Source of the DNA: Pseudomonadota bacterium
GTDB taxonomy: Bacteria; Pseudomonadota; Gammaproteobacteria; Halothiobacillales; Halothiobacillaceae
Length of the DNA stretch: 16,394 bases
Assembly: GCA_021795795.1 (NCBI GenBank)
Contig: JAJYPA010000137.1
Span: 1-16,394, forward strand
Direction: 5' to 3'
Made by a program: the position numbers and the translations under genes. The notes beneath the pieces were generated by a model. That model was given only the letters and a program-made list of their open reading frames with translations. It did not search any database and was not told the DNA's origin. Below are positions 1 to 6,856 of this stretch, one piece after another (within the stretch, counting starts at the first letter, position 1; every line of letters starts with the position of its first letter).

Positions 1-950
1 GTTGGCCGTTCTTTCTGCTGTTCCTGCTCCACCTGCAATTCCGGCACATGACTCAAAAGATGGTCAGAGATTTTCTGTGCGTCGGAAATGGCCGACATCA
101 ACTCTTTGGTCCGGTCTTTTTCCGGCAACGATCGCAGCCAGGACGCCAGATACGCAGCGGAGTTCGTAACACCATCGACGCGGCTCTGCTCGGTCGCCTT
201 CACCTGATCTGGATCAAAGGCGATGCCCATTACACGGGAAGTCATCGCGGCGGAAATCTCGGCCCGCAATTCTTCGTTTGCATATTTTGGAGAACCAAAC
301 TGCCCAGATAGATCACGGTTTAATCGGCTGTGATGCCCCGTGGCATGGGACGCCTCATGCAGGCGTACCGTGTCGTAGTCGCCAGCGGTCGGGAAAGCCG
401 AAACCGGCGGCATCTGGATGTGATCCGTCGCGGGCCGGTAGAAGGCACGGTTGCCGCCATTGTCCTGACTGACCCCCATGGACAAAAGCATGGTGTCGAT
501 TCGCTTGTCCGGATCAATCTGTTTCTCGACGGTGGGTCGCTCCAGCGGCGGGATGCCGTCAATCTGGCTGGCATGAAAAACGGTGTAATACCGCACACCC
601 ATTTTCTGTTCTTTACTGACTTCCCCAGTCTCTTTATTGACCACCTGCTTTTCATAAGTGGACCACTTTTCGATGGGGAAGCCATGCTCGCCTTTGCGTA
701 CCTGCCAGCCGTTTTCGGTGGCTTGCTTGTACGTGCAATAGCGACCGTCGCCATTGCTGGGGCCAAAAGTGCTGAGAAGTTCGCGGTTGATGCCACGATA
801 TGGCTTGCCGGTGATGGCGTTGATTGGGGTGTCGTCGCCCATGGATGGATCCCATGGCTTCTGCCACGACGCCGTACCTTGTTCGACACGCTTAATGAGT
901 TCCTCCGCCAATTGCGCGCGGAGGTCTGGTTTTTCGTATTTTGTAGCCAT
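1..950 (-). CDS. ArdC-like antirestriction protein with zincin peptidase domain (C-terminus cut by window edge)
   Basis: The minus-strand frame opens at ATG 950 and stays open for 316 codons to the window edge, so the C-terminus is missing. The start has an AAGGAG site nine bases upstream. Residues about 1-135 resemble the ArdC N-terminal single-strand-DNA-binding domain: an LAEELIKRVEQGTASWQKPW helix, ITGKPYRGIN, then GWQVRKGEHG and a YYTVFHASQI strand. Residues about 190-235 carry a zinc-peptidase motif, H198-E-A-S-H202 followed by ATGHHSRLNR and a YANEELRAEI helix that should hold the third ligand. In this family the N-domain binds single-stranded DNA and protects an incoming plasmid from restriction during conjugation; the peptidase substrate is unknown. 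It lies downstream of the LPD7-like gene, with a palindrome in the gap. Family call is firm; exact function is inferred. Confidence 0.85.
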   Translation of the reverse strand, partial: MATKYEKPDLRAQLAEELIKRVEQGTASWQKPWDPSMGDDTPINAITGKPYRGINRELLSTFGPSNGDGRYCTYKQATENGWQVRKGEHGFPIEKWSTYEKQVVNKETGEVSKEQKMGVRYYTVFHASQIDGIPPLERPTVEKQIDPDKRIDTMLLSMGVSQDNGGNRAFYRPATDHIQMPPVSAFPTAGDYDTVRLHEASHATGHHSRLNRDLSGQFGSPKYANEELRAEISAAMTSRVMGIAFDPDQVKATEQSRVDGVTNSAAYLASWLRSLPEKDRTKELMSAISDAQKISDHLLSHVPELQVEQEQQKERP

Positions 951-986
951 CGTCTGCTCCTTGGGTTAGATCGTTTTCCCAAATAT

Positions 987-1010
987 TGGGCACCAGTTAC
1001 ATAGTGCCCA
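987..1010. promoter_or_regulatory. Inverted repeat upstream of the ArdC-like gene, candidate operator
   Basis: TGGGCAC (987-993) and GTGCCCA (1004-1010) are perfect 7-bp arms around a 10-bp centre. The site sits 37 bp upstream of the ArdC-like start, where a promoter would lie. Its 18-bp core matches the palindrome at 2543-2560 at 12 positions when the two centres are aligned, suggesting one regulator for both genes. No good -35 box is visible here. Confidence 0.45.
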
Positions 1011-1020
1011 CGACACGCTA

Positions 1021-2508
1021 TCAGATCTGCTGCCCATTCTGCTGTTCTTTCCCGCGGTTGCGGCTGCGGTCTTCCACGGTCAACTTGCCTTCTTTATTGA
1101 GAAGCAATTTGACCTGCTTACCTACCAGCGCCTTGCACGAGTCAACGCCCACCTCAAGATTTTTGGTGGGAAAGCTGACCATGATGGGCTTCCCTGCCCT
1201 GGCCATTTGGAAAAAAGTGTTTCCGCGGGACGTATCAGATTCATAGGCGTACAGCAGCTTGCCGGATGCCTGCCTCTGCTTTTCAATGTCCACATGCTCC
1301 GCGAGATCGAGCGCCATGGTGTAGAATTTCCCGTTGTCCGCGTGCATCTGCCGACCGTCGGGAAACGTCACCAGCTTATCCTTGTGCGCATTATTCTCCT
1401 TCACGTGCTCCGTATTGAACTCGCGCACCTTTTCCTCCCAGTGCCGGGCCAGCGCAGGAGTACCCACACCGTCCAGTTGCGGTTTTTGGCCAGCGATGGT
1501 TTGCGTATGCAACTCGGCCCCGTGCCGCTCGGCGAACTGGTAAACCGAATATTTCAGCTTCTGATCCACTGGCACACAGTGCATGCTGCGGATCATGGCT
1601 TCGGCCAGCGCCGGGTCATTTACCGCTTTGCTGCGTTTGGTTTCCTCAACCACTTCCGCAGAGATCGCAGGTTCCACCAGAACGCCATGCCCATGTTCAT
1701 CAGGTACCGAAAGATGATAGGTCCCGGTCTTTTTGTCATGCACCAACGCTATACCGCCCAGACTCTCATGCGGCGCATCCTCTACGGGCTGCAATGCGAG
1801 GGGCGTCATTTCCTTGGGAGACGGCTCCTTCGCTGGATCGGGCGCTTCATTTACGGGTTCCGGCGCGGTGACGGCGGGGCTTGCGGTCGGCAGGCTTGCG
1901 GTCCGCGATTCGGCCACATCGACAATTGGAGCCGGAGCCTCAACCGTCGCCTGAACAGCCAGCGGTGCGGCGCCACCAGCGGCGACAGTTCCTGCCACGC
2001 CCAGAGCCAGTTTTTGCTTTGGCGTTTGTGACAGGGCACGTTCATACTCCTTCTGCCATTTCTGATCAGGACACTCCAATGGAATGCCTTTGGCAACAGC
2101 GTGCTTGATGGCGGTTTCCATGAAAACGCGGTTGCCGTGGATCTTCAGATTGCGATCAGGACCGACACGCTCCGCCATCTTGTCCAGTGCCTCCCCCACG
2201 AATTGCTCGCGGCGAGCAGCGGCCGCTTTGCCAAATCCGACCATGCTTGTGAAGGGAACACGGATTTTATCGCCGTGGTCGATGTGCTTCACGCGACCGT
2301 CTGCGTCCAGCACCTTTTCGGGCTTGTCCGCTTTGGGAATGGCGGGGAGAGCGACGTTGGGTTTGACGGCAACACCCTGTTCGGCCAGCCGTTTTTTCTT
2401 TGCGGCGAGGGCCTCTTCTTCGTCAAGAATCTGCTGGGATTTGTTGATGGTGGAACCGGCTTCAATGGTTCCGGCGTCCTGCGGGATGATACGGTCGATG
2501 ATAGGCAT
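1021..2508 (-). CDS. LPD7-like polyvalent protein, conjugation-associated
   Basis: A 495-aa protein starting at ATG 2508 behind a strong AGGAGG. Residues about 20-45 are a charged, probably helical segment. Residues about 83-160 contain GNRVFMETAIKHAVAKG with flanking helices, which resembles the large-polyvalent-protein-associated domain 7 (LPD7) found at the C-termini of TraI/MobA-type relaxases and primases. Residues about 165-245 are a Pro/Ala-rich linker. The C-terminal part (about 385-480) has an SRGNTFFQMARAGKPIMVSF segment and ends in a basic, Gln-rich tail; I do not recognise it. Such domains usually belong to large relaxases, so a free-standing copy beside a mobilization region is consistent with a split polyvalent protein that enters the recipient with the DNA. 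Domain assignment is by eye and moderate. Confidence 0.55.
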   Translation of the reverse strand: MPIIDRIIPQDAGTIEAGSTINKSQQILDEEEALAAKKKRLAEQGVAVKPNVALPAIPKADKPEKVLDADGRVKHIDHGDKIRVPFTSMVGFGKAAAARREQFVGEALDKMAERVGPDRNLKIHGNRVFMETAIKHAVAKGIPLECPDQKWQKEYERALSQTPKQKLALGVAGTVAAGGAAPLAVQATVEAPAPIVDVAESRTASLPTASPAVTAPEPVNEAPDPAKEPSPKEMTPLALQPVEDAPHESLGGIALVHDKKTGTYHLSVPDEHGHGVLVEPAISAEVVEETKRSKAVNDPALAEAMIRSMHCVPVDQKLKYSVYQFAERHGAELHTQTIAGQKPQLDGVGTPALARHWEEKVREFNTEHVKENNAHKDKLVTFPDGRQMHADNGKFYTMALDLAEHVDIEKQRQASGKLLYAYESDTSRGNTFFQMARAGKPIMVSFPTKNLEVGVDSCKALVGKQVKLLLNKEGKLTVEDRSRNRGKEQQNGQQI

Positions 2509-2542
2509 GAGTTATGGGCCTCCTGGTCCATGGGTTAGGATG

Positions 2543-2578
2543 ACACTACTAAGATAGTGTAATTGAGAAAAAGTTCAA
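2543..2578 (-). promoter_or_regulatory. Sigma70-like promoter with overlapping palindromic operator
   Basis: On the minus strand TTGAAC (2578-2573) and TATCTT (2556-2551) are 16 bp apart, a reasonable -35/-10 pair driving the LPD7-like gene. The -10 lies inside the palindrome ACACTA-N6-TAGTGT (2543-2560), so a bound protein would block the promoter. The -35 overlaps the end of the ribbon-helix-helix gene, whose product is the obvious candidate repressor. Confidence 0.55.
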
Positions 2579-3045
2579 TCGTTCTCTACGGGATGTGTCC
2601 GGCGACCAAGCAACTGGACAATCCGGGCAATAGCACGAGGCCTGTCCTGGTCAAAACCGGTTTCCGCCACCTGCGTCAGAAATTTCTCATACCGGCCCAG
2701 GGCACTGGCGGTGATGGCCTCTTTTTCATCAATGACCGGCTCCGGCAGGTGGACCAGTAGCAGCTTGACGATTGTGTCAAACATGGCTGCCAGGGTGTCC
2801 ACCTCTGCAGTGAGCGATTCGATGTCTGACCGGGTGGCCAGGATGGACGACACGATGCGCTTTTCCACGCCATTGAGCGCGTCGTCTTCCGGCCCTTGTG
2901 TCTCCAGACCGCGTAAAGTGTATTCGGTGATCAGGGCGGGCAGGGAGAGCTTGCGGGCGGCGGCCTCACGACGCAACCGTGCCGCATGGTCACCCTGGAT
3001 TTTAACATTGCCGTATATGGCGGTTTTGCTGGTTTCATCAGCCAT
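2575..3045 (-). CDS. Ribbon-helix-helix DNA-binding protein, likely mobilization accessory or regulator
   Basis: A 156-aa protein from ATG 3045, with AAGGAGG overlapping the end of the preceding 53-aa gene, so the two are probably translationally coupled. Residues about 10-48 fit the ribbon-helix-helix (CopG/MetJ/Arc) fold: a strand YGNVKIQG, helix HAARLRREAAARK, a turn LSLPAL and helix ITEYTLRGLE. The rest is mainly helical, with a likely coiled coil at about 68-100 (ATRSDIESLTAEVDTLAAMF), which suggests oligomerisation. Proteins of this build are often MobC/TraY-like accessory factors at oriT or plasmid autoregulators. Candidate sites are the palindromes at 2543-2560 and 987-1010. The fold call is moderate to good; the target is inferred. 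Confidence 0.6.
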   Translation of the reverse strand: MADETSKTAIYGNVKIQGDHAARLRREAAARKLSLPALITEYTLRGLETQGPEDDALNGVEKRIVSSILATRSDIESLTAEVDTLAAMFDTIVKLLLVHLPEPVIDEKEAITASALGRYEKFLTQVAETGFDQDRPRAIARIVQLLGRRTHPVEND

Positions 3046-3047
3046 GA

Positions 3048-3209
3048 TTACTGGCCTCCTTTCCGATTACGACCGGGCTTGTTGGATCCATAAACAGCAT
3101 GAAGTTGTCCAGTCCGTGAAAAACCGATGAATGGCTTGAGTCCGTATGCAGCCAGCTCACCAGTGGAGAGCAGGACAGCGACTTTGGTTTCTGATCTCTC
3201 TTCTTCCAT
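3048..3209 (-). CDS. Small unknown protein, 53 aa
   Basis: The chosen start is ATG 3209, which has AGGAGA eight bases upstream; a longer frame reaching 3287 has no comparable site and overlaps the lipoprotein gene. The protein has an acidic start (MEEERSETK), a short beta-like core (VAVLLSTGELAAYGLKPFIGF) and a basic tail (NKPGRNRKGG). It begins 14 bp after the lipoprotein stop and ends 2 bp before the ribbon-helix-helix start, so it is probably the middle gene of a small operon. No family recognised. Confidence 0.55.
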   Translation of the reverse strand: MEEERSETKVAVLLSTGELAAYGLKPFIGFSRTGQLHAVYGSNKPGRNRKGGQ

Positions 3210-3223
3210 GACATCTTCTCCTG

Positions 3224-3586
3224 TCAGTTGTATGACTGTTGCTGATACTGTGGGGCAGTCGGTACGCAAGAGTAGCCTGGCGGACACTGCGGATTGTTTG
3301 CCGGTGGTGCGTAGTAACCCTGCTGTGGCTGCTGATATTGCCGTGTCTGCCGCTGGTTGCCGACGCCGTAACCCGCCAAGCCGCCCACGCCGGCTCCAAT
3401 GGCGGCGCCCGCTAATCCAGCGCCGGTCTGATTGCCGATGACGGCTCCTGCCAGCGCGCCCAGCAACGCCCCGCCAGTCGCGTCGGCGGTCTGGCCGTTG
3501 GTCATGTACGGATTATTGGCACAACCGGATAAGGCTACCGCCAGGGCTGTGGCCATCGCCGTCTTGTAAATTGTGGTTTTGTTCAT
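3224..3586 (-). CDS. Glycine-zipper lipoprotein, 120 aa
   Basis: The start is ATG 3586 with AAAGGAG upstream. The first 22 residues are a lipoprotein signal: a lysine-containing N-region, the hydrophobic stretch AMATALAVAL and lipobox LSGC, with acylation expected at C22. Residues about 38-80 are a glycine zipper (GGALLGALAGAVIGNQTGAG, then GLAGAAIGAGVGGLAGYGVG), as in the 17-kDa surface antigen/SlyB/OmpA-like glycine-zipper families, which inserts in or spans the outer membrane. The tail is rich in Gln, Tyr and Pro with a CPPGYSC motif that could form a disulfide. Its place between the coupling ATPase and DNA-binding genes suggests an envelope role in mating, but glycine-zipper lipoproteins are also common stress proteins. 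Class is firm; role is open. Confidence 0.8.
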   Translation of the reverse strand: MNKTTIYKTAMATALAVALSGCANNPYMTNGQTADATGGALLGALAGAVIGNQTGAGLAGAAIGAGVGGLAGYGVGNQRQTRQYQQPQQGYYAPPANNPQCPPGYSCVPTAPQYQQQSYN

Positions 3587-3600
3587 CCTGAATCTCCTTT

Positions 3601-3621
3601 GGCGGGAGACCATCCCCCGCC
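3601..3621 (-). repeat. Hairpin directly upstream of the lipoprotein ribosome site
   Basis: In the minus-strand RNA a 9-bp stem (GGCGGGGGA paired with UCUCCCGCC, one G-U pair) closes a UGG loop and ends right before AAAGGAG. It is not followed by a U-tract, so it is not a standard terminator. A related hairpin lies upstream of the coupling-ATPase gene at 4992-5009. Confidence 0.6.
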
Positions 3622-3640
3622 GTCCATGATTGATACCAGT

Positions 3641-3646
3641 CTTATA
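3641..3646 (-). promoter_or_regulatory. Candidate -10 box TATAAG for the lipoprotein operon
   Basis: The minus-strand context TCAGAGCTATAAG matches TCAGCGCTATAAG at 8913 in 12 of 13 positions. It overlaps the coupling-ATPase stop codon and lies 55 bp from the lipoprotein start. No clear -35 is present. Confidence 0.4.
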
Positions 3647-4934
3647 GCTCTGATTGCTTGGAACCCATCTTCCAACAGGGCACCACGTCGCCAAGGATTG
3701 GCGCGTTGCCGGTCCTGAGCGTCAGGCAGGTGAGGCCATGAAACGTCCGGTACACAGGCCCCGGTCGCAGCCGTAAAACCTCGTCCGGGGTCAGTAACGG
3801 CTTGCGGCAGCCATCTTCGAAGACGTACCCCAACTGTTTTGAGATATATTCCGCAGTGGACAGAAGGCCCGGTGTGAAGAAAATGCGGATAGGACTGTTT
3901 GCCATAATGCCTTCCCGATCCAGTGCCCCAACAATGGTCTGCACGGTAATGTAGGACTGGATACCATAACCGGCCATGACTGCAAGGCCATCCGACAGCC
4001 CGTACACGCCCCGCTCGAAGCGGTCATAATCGTCCAGCAGCAACAGCAGCTTGTGGCGGTGACTCGTTGCGGACAGCCCAATTTTGATAACCAACGCCAG
4101 CAGCGCCTGATGCACAAGGGTCACCCGCTTTGCATCGGCGTAGTCGGTCACCAGGTACAGCGATACCGGCGTGTCCCCGTTCTGCAGTTCATTCAGGTTG
4201 AAATCGCTGGATGAGGTGGCTTGCGCAACCGAAGCGTCCCCATAGATGGCAAGACAGTACGCCACCGTAGACATTATGCCGGATAACTCGTTGGGACTTT
4301 GCACACGCATCATTTCCTTTGCGGTCTCACGGACAACACTAACCGCACTGTGCGCCAGTTCATCGACGATTCCCGGACGCTGGCTCAGTTGGTAAGCGTC
4401 CGCCAGTGTGAACGCCTGTCCATGCTGGTTTATGCCATGCAGCAGTAACGCCACGATGACACTGAAAGCCCACTTGTCGAAATGACTGGTCGGGGGGCAC
4501 ACTGCCGCCGCCACATTTTGGATATCGCCCAATTCGTGTTCCGTGCCAAACCGCACGGTACCCATCGGATTAAACCGGGCGCTTCCATCTTCACCCGGCG
4601 CAAAGCGAATAACCTTCTGGCCCATGGCCAGCCGATGCTCTGCCGTAGCTTTGTAGAGTTCCCCATGAACATCGTGTACGACTACCGACCCCCGGTAATT
4701 CATCAGCGTGGGAATCACCAAACCAACCCCTTTACCAGAGCGAGGGCCGCCCACCGCCACCACGTGGTTATTACCACCGTAGATAAGGGGTTTTCCGGCG
4801 TATCCGCCGATAACCACACCACCCTTTTTAGGTGTCTGGAGAAGTGAGCGGATGTCTTTATCAGTCGCCCAAGAACCACCGTTGCCACTGTTGGACCGCT
4901 TGAAACAACGCTTCACTGCATTTGCCAGCTTCAT
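3642..4934 (-). CDS. VirD4/TraG-type coupling ATPase, short form without N-terminal membrane anchor
   Basis: A 430-aa protein. ATG 4934 with AAGGAG upstream is preferred to an unsupported start at 5015. The family opening SWATDKDIRSLL appears at residue 21, followed by Walker A GGPRSGKGV (62-70), GSVVVHDVHGELYKATAEHR (82-101, D-x-KGE-like region), FNP (121-123), Walker B LLLLLDD (296-302) and VQTIVGAL (331-338). Family members are usually 550-700 aa, with two N-terminal membrane helices and an all-alpha domain; this one begins at the ATPase core and has a basic, not hydrophobic, N-terminus. The usual D-E of Walker B reads D-D-Y-D-R. Such proteins bring the relaxase-DNA complex to the secretion channel. 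Family call is firm; whether it couples, needs an anchoring partner or does something else is open. Confidence 0.85.
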   Translation of the reverse strand: MKLANAVKRCFKRSNSGNGGSWATDKDIRSLLQTPKKGGVVIGGYAGKPLIYGGNNHVVAVGGPRSGKGVGLVIPTLMNYRGSVVVHDVHGELYKATAEHRLAMGQKVIRFAPGEDGSARFNPMGTVRFGTEHELGDIQNVAAAVCPPTSHFDKWAFSVIVALLLHGINQHGQAFTLADAYQLSQRPGIVDELAHSAVSVVRETAKEMMRVQSPNELSGIMSTVAYCLAIYGDASVAQATSSSDFNLNELQNGDTPVSLYLVTDYADAKRVTLVHQALLALVIKIGLSATSHRHKLLLLLDDYDRFERGVYGLSDGLAVMAGYGIQSYITVQTIVGALDREGIMANSPIRIFFTPGLLSTAEYISKQLGYVFEDGCRKPLLTPDEVLRLRPGPVYRTFHGLTCLTLRTGNAPILGDVVPCWKMGSKQSEL

Positions 4935-4991
4935 GATCGTTAACTCCTTGTTTGAATGAAAGTTGGTACTTCTGGTACTGCTTACTACACG

Positions 4992-5009
4992 GCGGAGACC
5001 GTTCCCCGC
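4992..5009 (-). repeat. Hairpin in the leader of the coupling-ATPase gene
   Basis: The minus-strand RNA can form a 7-bp stem (GCGGGGA with UCUCCGC, one G-U pair) around loop ACGG, just after the stop of the 91-aa gene. The sequence aligns with the hairpin at 3601-3621 with one gap. Between it and the start is a direct repeat of AGTACCA spaced by nine bases (around 4960-4977). Confidence 0.5.
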
Positions 5010-5017
5010 TGGCAAAC

Positions 5018-5293
5018 CTATGCTGCCTTTCGCTCTTGACTATGTGCCGCACCCACCGCAAGGTCATAAATGGCGGTCTGCAGAATGCGGAAAGATTCGG
5101 AATCAGGCGCAATCCGCGCGGCATCGTGCAGATTGATCCGCAACACACCCCAATACCCCTTATTCACGGCGCGCAAAGTGGCCGCTATAGACGCGCCATG
5201 TTTCGAAGCCACTGACACATCCACTTCCGTGTCAGTAACTCGCAGTACAGTCAGCGAAATGGATTGCCCGTTTAAAACCATCGTCTTTTTCAT
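5018..5293 (-). CDS. Unknown protein, 91 aa
   Basis: The start is ATG 5293 with AAGGAG upstream. The N-terminal half is beta-rich (MVLNGQSISLTVLRVTDTEV), the C-terminal half helical (SESFRILQTAIYDLAVGAAH). No signal peptide, membrane segment or known motif is seen, so it is probably a small soluble protein. It lies between the membrane-protein gene and the coupling ATPase, with its own candidate promoter at 5364 and a perfect 8-bp hairpin at 5312-5333, so it may be independently regulated. I do not recognise the family. Confidence 0.6.
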   Translation of the reverse strand: MKKTMVLNGQSISLTVLRVTDTEVDVSVASKHGASIAATLRAVNKGYWGVLRINLHDAARIAPDSESFRILQTAIYDLAVGAAHSQERKAA

Positions 5294-5311
5294 GATCTAC
5301 TGCTCCTTGTT

Positions 5312-5333
5312 AGGGCGGCAATATCGCCGCCCT
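5312..5333. repeat. Perfect 8-bp stem-loop just upstream of a ribosome site
   Basis: AGGGCGGC and GCCGCCCT enclose a six-base loop. In the minus-strand transcript only a few bases separate it from AAGGAG of the 91-aa gene. It lacks a U-tract, so a leader structure is more likely than a terminator. Confidence 0.6.
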
Positions 5334-5363
5334 GTGGGGGTGTTACTTGCGGCTGATTCCATG

Positions 5364-5372
5364 TATATAGCA
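5364..5372 (-). promoter_or_regulatory. Candidate extended -10 promoter for the 91-aa gene
   Basis: The minus strand reads TGCTATATA, a TG-n extended -10. The surrounding GGTGCTATATAC is identical to the sequence at 11218-11229. It begins within 10 bp of the preceding stop codon. No good -35 is seen. Confidence 0.45.
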
Positions 5373-5378
5373 CCCGTT

Positions 5379-5783
5379 TCAGAAAAGATCTGGTTCAGAG
5401 GCCGCCTTGATGACCTGCGTGCATCCAATATAGCCCTTATGGATTCCACAGAACTTCAAAGCCTGGTCAAAATCCGCTTCCTGCTTTTTGTTGCCGTAGC
5501 TGGGCATATCCAGAAAACCGCTATTGTTGGTGCCGTTTTCCTGCATGGCCCAGTACGTCGATCCGCCATGCGTGGCGCGGTAGGTAATCTGCTGCGGCAC
5601 GGTGCGGGCGGGGCCATCCACCATGACGATTACGCCCAGCAACCCAACTGCAAACAGGGCGCCACCCGTAATCAAAGGGAAGGCGCGGGCAACGGCAAAG
5701 GTGATGCCCACAGCCGCTTTACCAAACTCCACCGCACCACCCGCAAAGTCCCCCACCGCGTATTTAATGTCGTCCATATCCAT
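5379..5783 (-). CDS. Single-pass membrane protein, unknown, 134 aa
   Basis: The start is ATG 5783 with AAGGAG nearby; an in-frame ATG two codons later is an alternative. Residues about 8-33 are amphipathic and Ala/Gly-rich, residues about 35-55 (AFPLITGGALFAVGLLGVIV) form one clear membrane helix, and the remainder is polar with two cysteines (in KFCGIHKGYIGC) that could pair in the periplasm. There is no cleavage-type signal. It follows a 26-bp junction repeat and precedes the 91-aa gene. Location near the coupling ATPase and lipoprotein invites a mating-channel role, and it might anchor the soluble coupling ATPase, but nothing in the sequence proves this. Family not recognised. Confidence 0.65.
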   Translation of the reverse strand: MDMDDIKYAVGDFAGGAVEFGKAAVGITFAVARAFPLITGGALFAVGLLGVIVMVDGPARTVPQQITYRATHGGSTYWAMQENGTNNSGFLDMPSYGNKKQEADFDQALKFCGIHKGYIGCTQVIKAASEPDLF

Positions 5784-5826
5784 GGTGCCGCTCCTTCTTT
5801 CTTCCGGCGCCGGTGCCGGGTTTCAT

Positions 5827-5852
5827 ACCCCATGCACCGGGCGGGAAGCGGT
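5827..5852. repeat. 26-bp junction repeat, copy A
   Basis: Reads ACCCCATGCAC, a variable GC-rich centre, then CGGGAAGCGGT on the plus strand. It lies 5 bp after the 285-aa gene's stop and 44 bp before the next start. Nearly identical copies are at 9413, 12807 and 15107. Confidence 0.85.
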
Positions 5853-5857
5853 GTGAG

Positions 5858-6715
5858 CTACACAAATGACGGGTACTCGCCGCGAACATGGAAGAAGCCA
5901 TATACTCCTGGCAGCGCTCCAGCTTCGACGGTGGCGCGTAACGTCCCTAGAAGGGCGTCAATGCCGTCTTTAACCGCCAAGAATACAGTGCCGCCTTTAT
6001 CTGGTACCGTGCAAAAATTCAGAAAAGCCGGGCTATCTCTGAGCGATTTCATGGCGTGCACAATCTTCCGCATCGCCAGTATAAAGACAGACAAATCTAA
6101 ATGAATCCCGGCTGTATCCAGAAAGTCACGTAGAGTACCCAGGATCAAGTTGTCTGCCGTCGGGAAGTCCTCATCACCCGGATGCCATAGGGGGCCAAAA
6201 AGCAATTCGGCGAGCATGTAGTCGGGGGGAAATTCCAACTCAAGCGGCAAACCTGGTCCTCTCCCGCCGCTTGGCGAAAAGGCGTGTAAAAATATCTGCT
6301 TGCCAGCACCCAGCGTCAACTTCATCCTAGCATTATATAGGCCGCATACCCCACGCTCGTATAATGTCTCGCAAGTTTTCACAAACTCCGGCAGCGTTTG
6401 CAGTTCATACATCCCACGCAAAACTGGCTCGAATGCGCACCACAGGTCGATCGTTACCAACTTTTCCACCCCGTAGCTTGCGTCTTCCACCCAGACGTGG
6501 TCTTCTACAAAAGTAGTCACACCGCCGTCCTGAATGGCTTCGCGAAGGTTATTTATACCCATCTCGAAGGTGGCAGGTGCTGCCCGTTGCTGCATGATTT
6601 GCATGATTTCATGCAACGCATTCGACATATTCACCAGGCCCGTCACGTCAGTTTCGACAGTTTGGCCTCCTTCATGTTGCTGCATAGCCCTGCCCAAATC
6701 ATCTATTATGCTCAT
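5858..6715 (-). CDS. Unknown protein, 285 aa
   Basis: The start is ATG 6715 behind AAGGAG. It appears soluble: an acidic N-terminus, amphipathic helices at about 27-60, a stretch LWCAFEPVLRGMYELQTLPE, and a helical C-terminal half containing LGTLRDFLDTAGIHLDLSVFILAMRKIVHAM. No catalytic motif, signal peptide or membrane helix stands out and I do not recognise the family. The gene is preceded by an eight-codon candidate leader and its own GCTATA promoter box, and sits between the helicase gene and the membrane-protein gene, separated from both by junction repeats. It may be an independent accessory cassette. Confidence 0.65.
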   Translation of the reverse strand: MSIIDDLGRAMQQHEGGQTVETDVTGLVNMSNALHEIMQIMQQRAAPATFEMGINNLREAIQDGGVTTFVEDHVWVEDASYGVEKLVTIDLWCAFEPVLRGMYELQTLPEFVKTCETLYERGVCGLYNARMKLTLGAGKQIFLHAFSPSGGRGPGLPLELEFPPDYMLAELLFGPLWHPGDEDFPTADNLILGTLRDFLDTAGIHLDLSVFILAMRKIVHAMKSLRDSPAFLNFCTVPDKGGTVFLAVKDGIDALLGTLRATVEAGALPGVYGFFHVRGEYPSFV

Positions 6716-6738
6716 GCCACATGCTCCTTTTTGCTCAC
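6712..6738 (-). CDS. Possible leader minicistron overlapping the 285-aa gene start
   Basis: A GTG at 6738 with AAGGAG six bases upstream opens an eight-codon frame (VSKKEHVA) whose TGA overlaps the ATG of the 285-aa gene as ATGA. The ribosome site of the large gene lies inside the minicistron. This is the layout of a translational-coupling leader, but such a short frame can arise by chance. Confidence 0.3.
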   Translation of the reverse strand: MSKKEHVA

Positions 6739-6756
6739 AGGTAACTCCTTACATGG

Positions 6757-6762
6757 TATATA
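6757..6762 (-). promoter_or_regulatory. Candidate -10 box TATATA for the 285-aa gene
   Basis: The minus strand reads GGCTATATACC, matching the GCTATA boxes at 5364 and 11218. It would start a very short leader just ahead of the AAGGAG at 6750-6745. No -35 is visible. Confidence 0.4.
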
Positions 6763-6800
6763 GCCTGTTTCTGCTCGAACCTCTGGTTGTCCATATCTGC

Positions 6801-6826
6801 GTCAGAAGCGCAAGGCGGGAAGCGGT
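6801..6826. repeat. 26-bp junction repeat, diverged copy E
   Basis: The right half GCGGGAAGCGGT is intact while the left half has drifted; about 17 of 26 positions match the copy at 15107. It lies 30 bp after the helicase stop, where a repeat is expected. Confidence 0.5.
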
Positions 6827-6856
6827 CTTGCAGACGGCAGGCCACAGGGTTGCTGA

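Noticed and set aside
5312..5333. Rho-independent terminator
   Set aside because: The stem is perfect but neither strand has a following U-tract, and on the minus strand it runs directly into a ribosome site.
5070..6104. Long plus-strand open frame of 344 codons
   Set aside because: It runs antisense across three minus-strand genes and their junctions, has no ribosome site and a basic, low-order translation. It is a shadow frame of GC-rich coding DNA.
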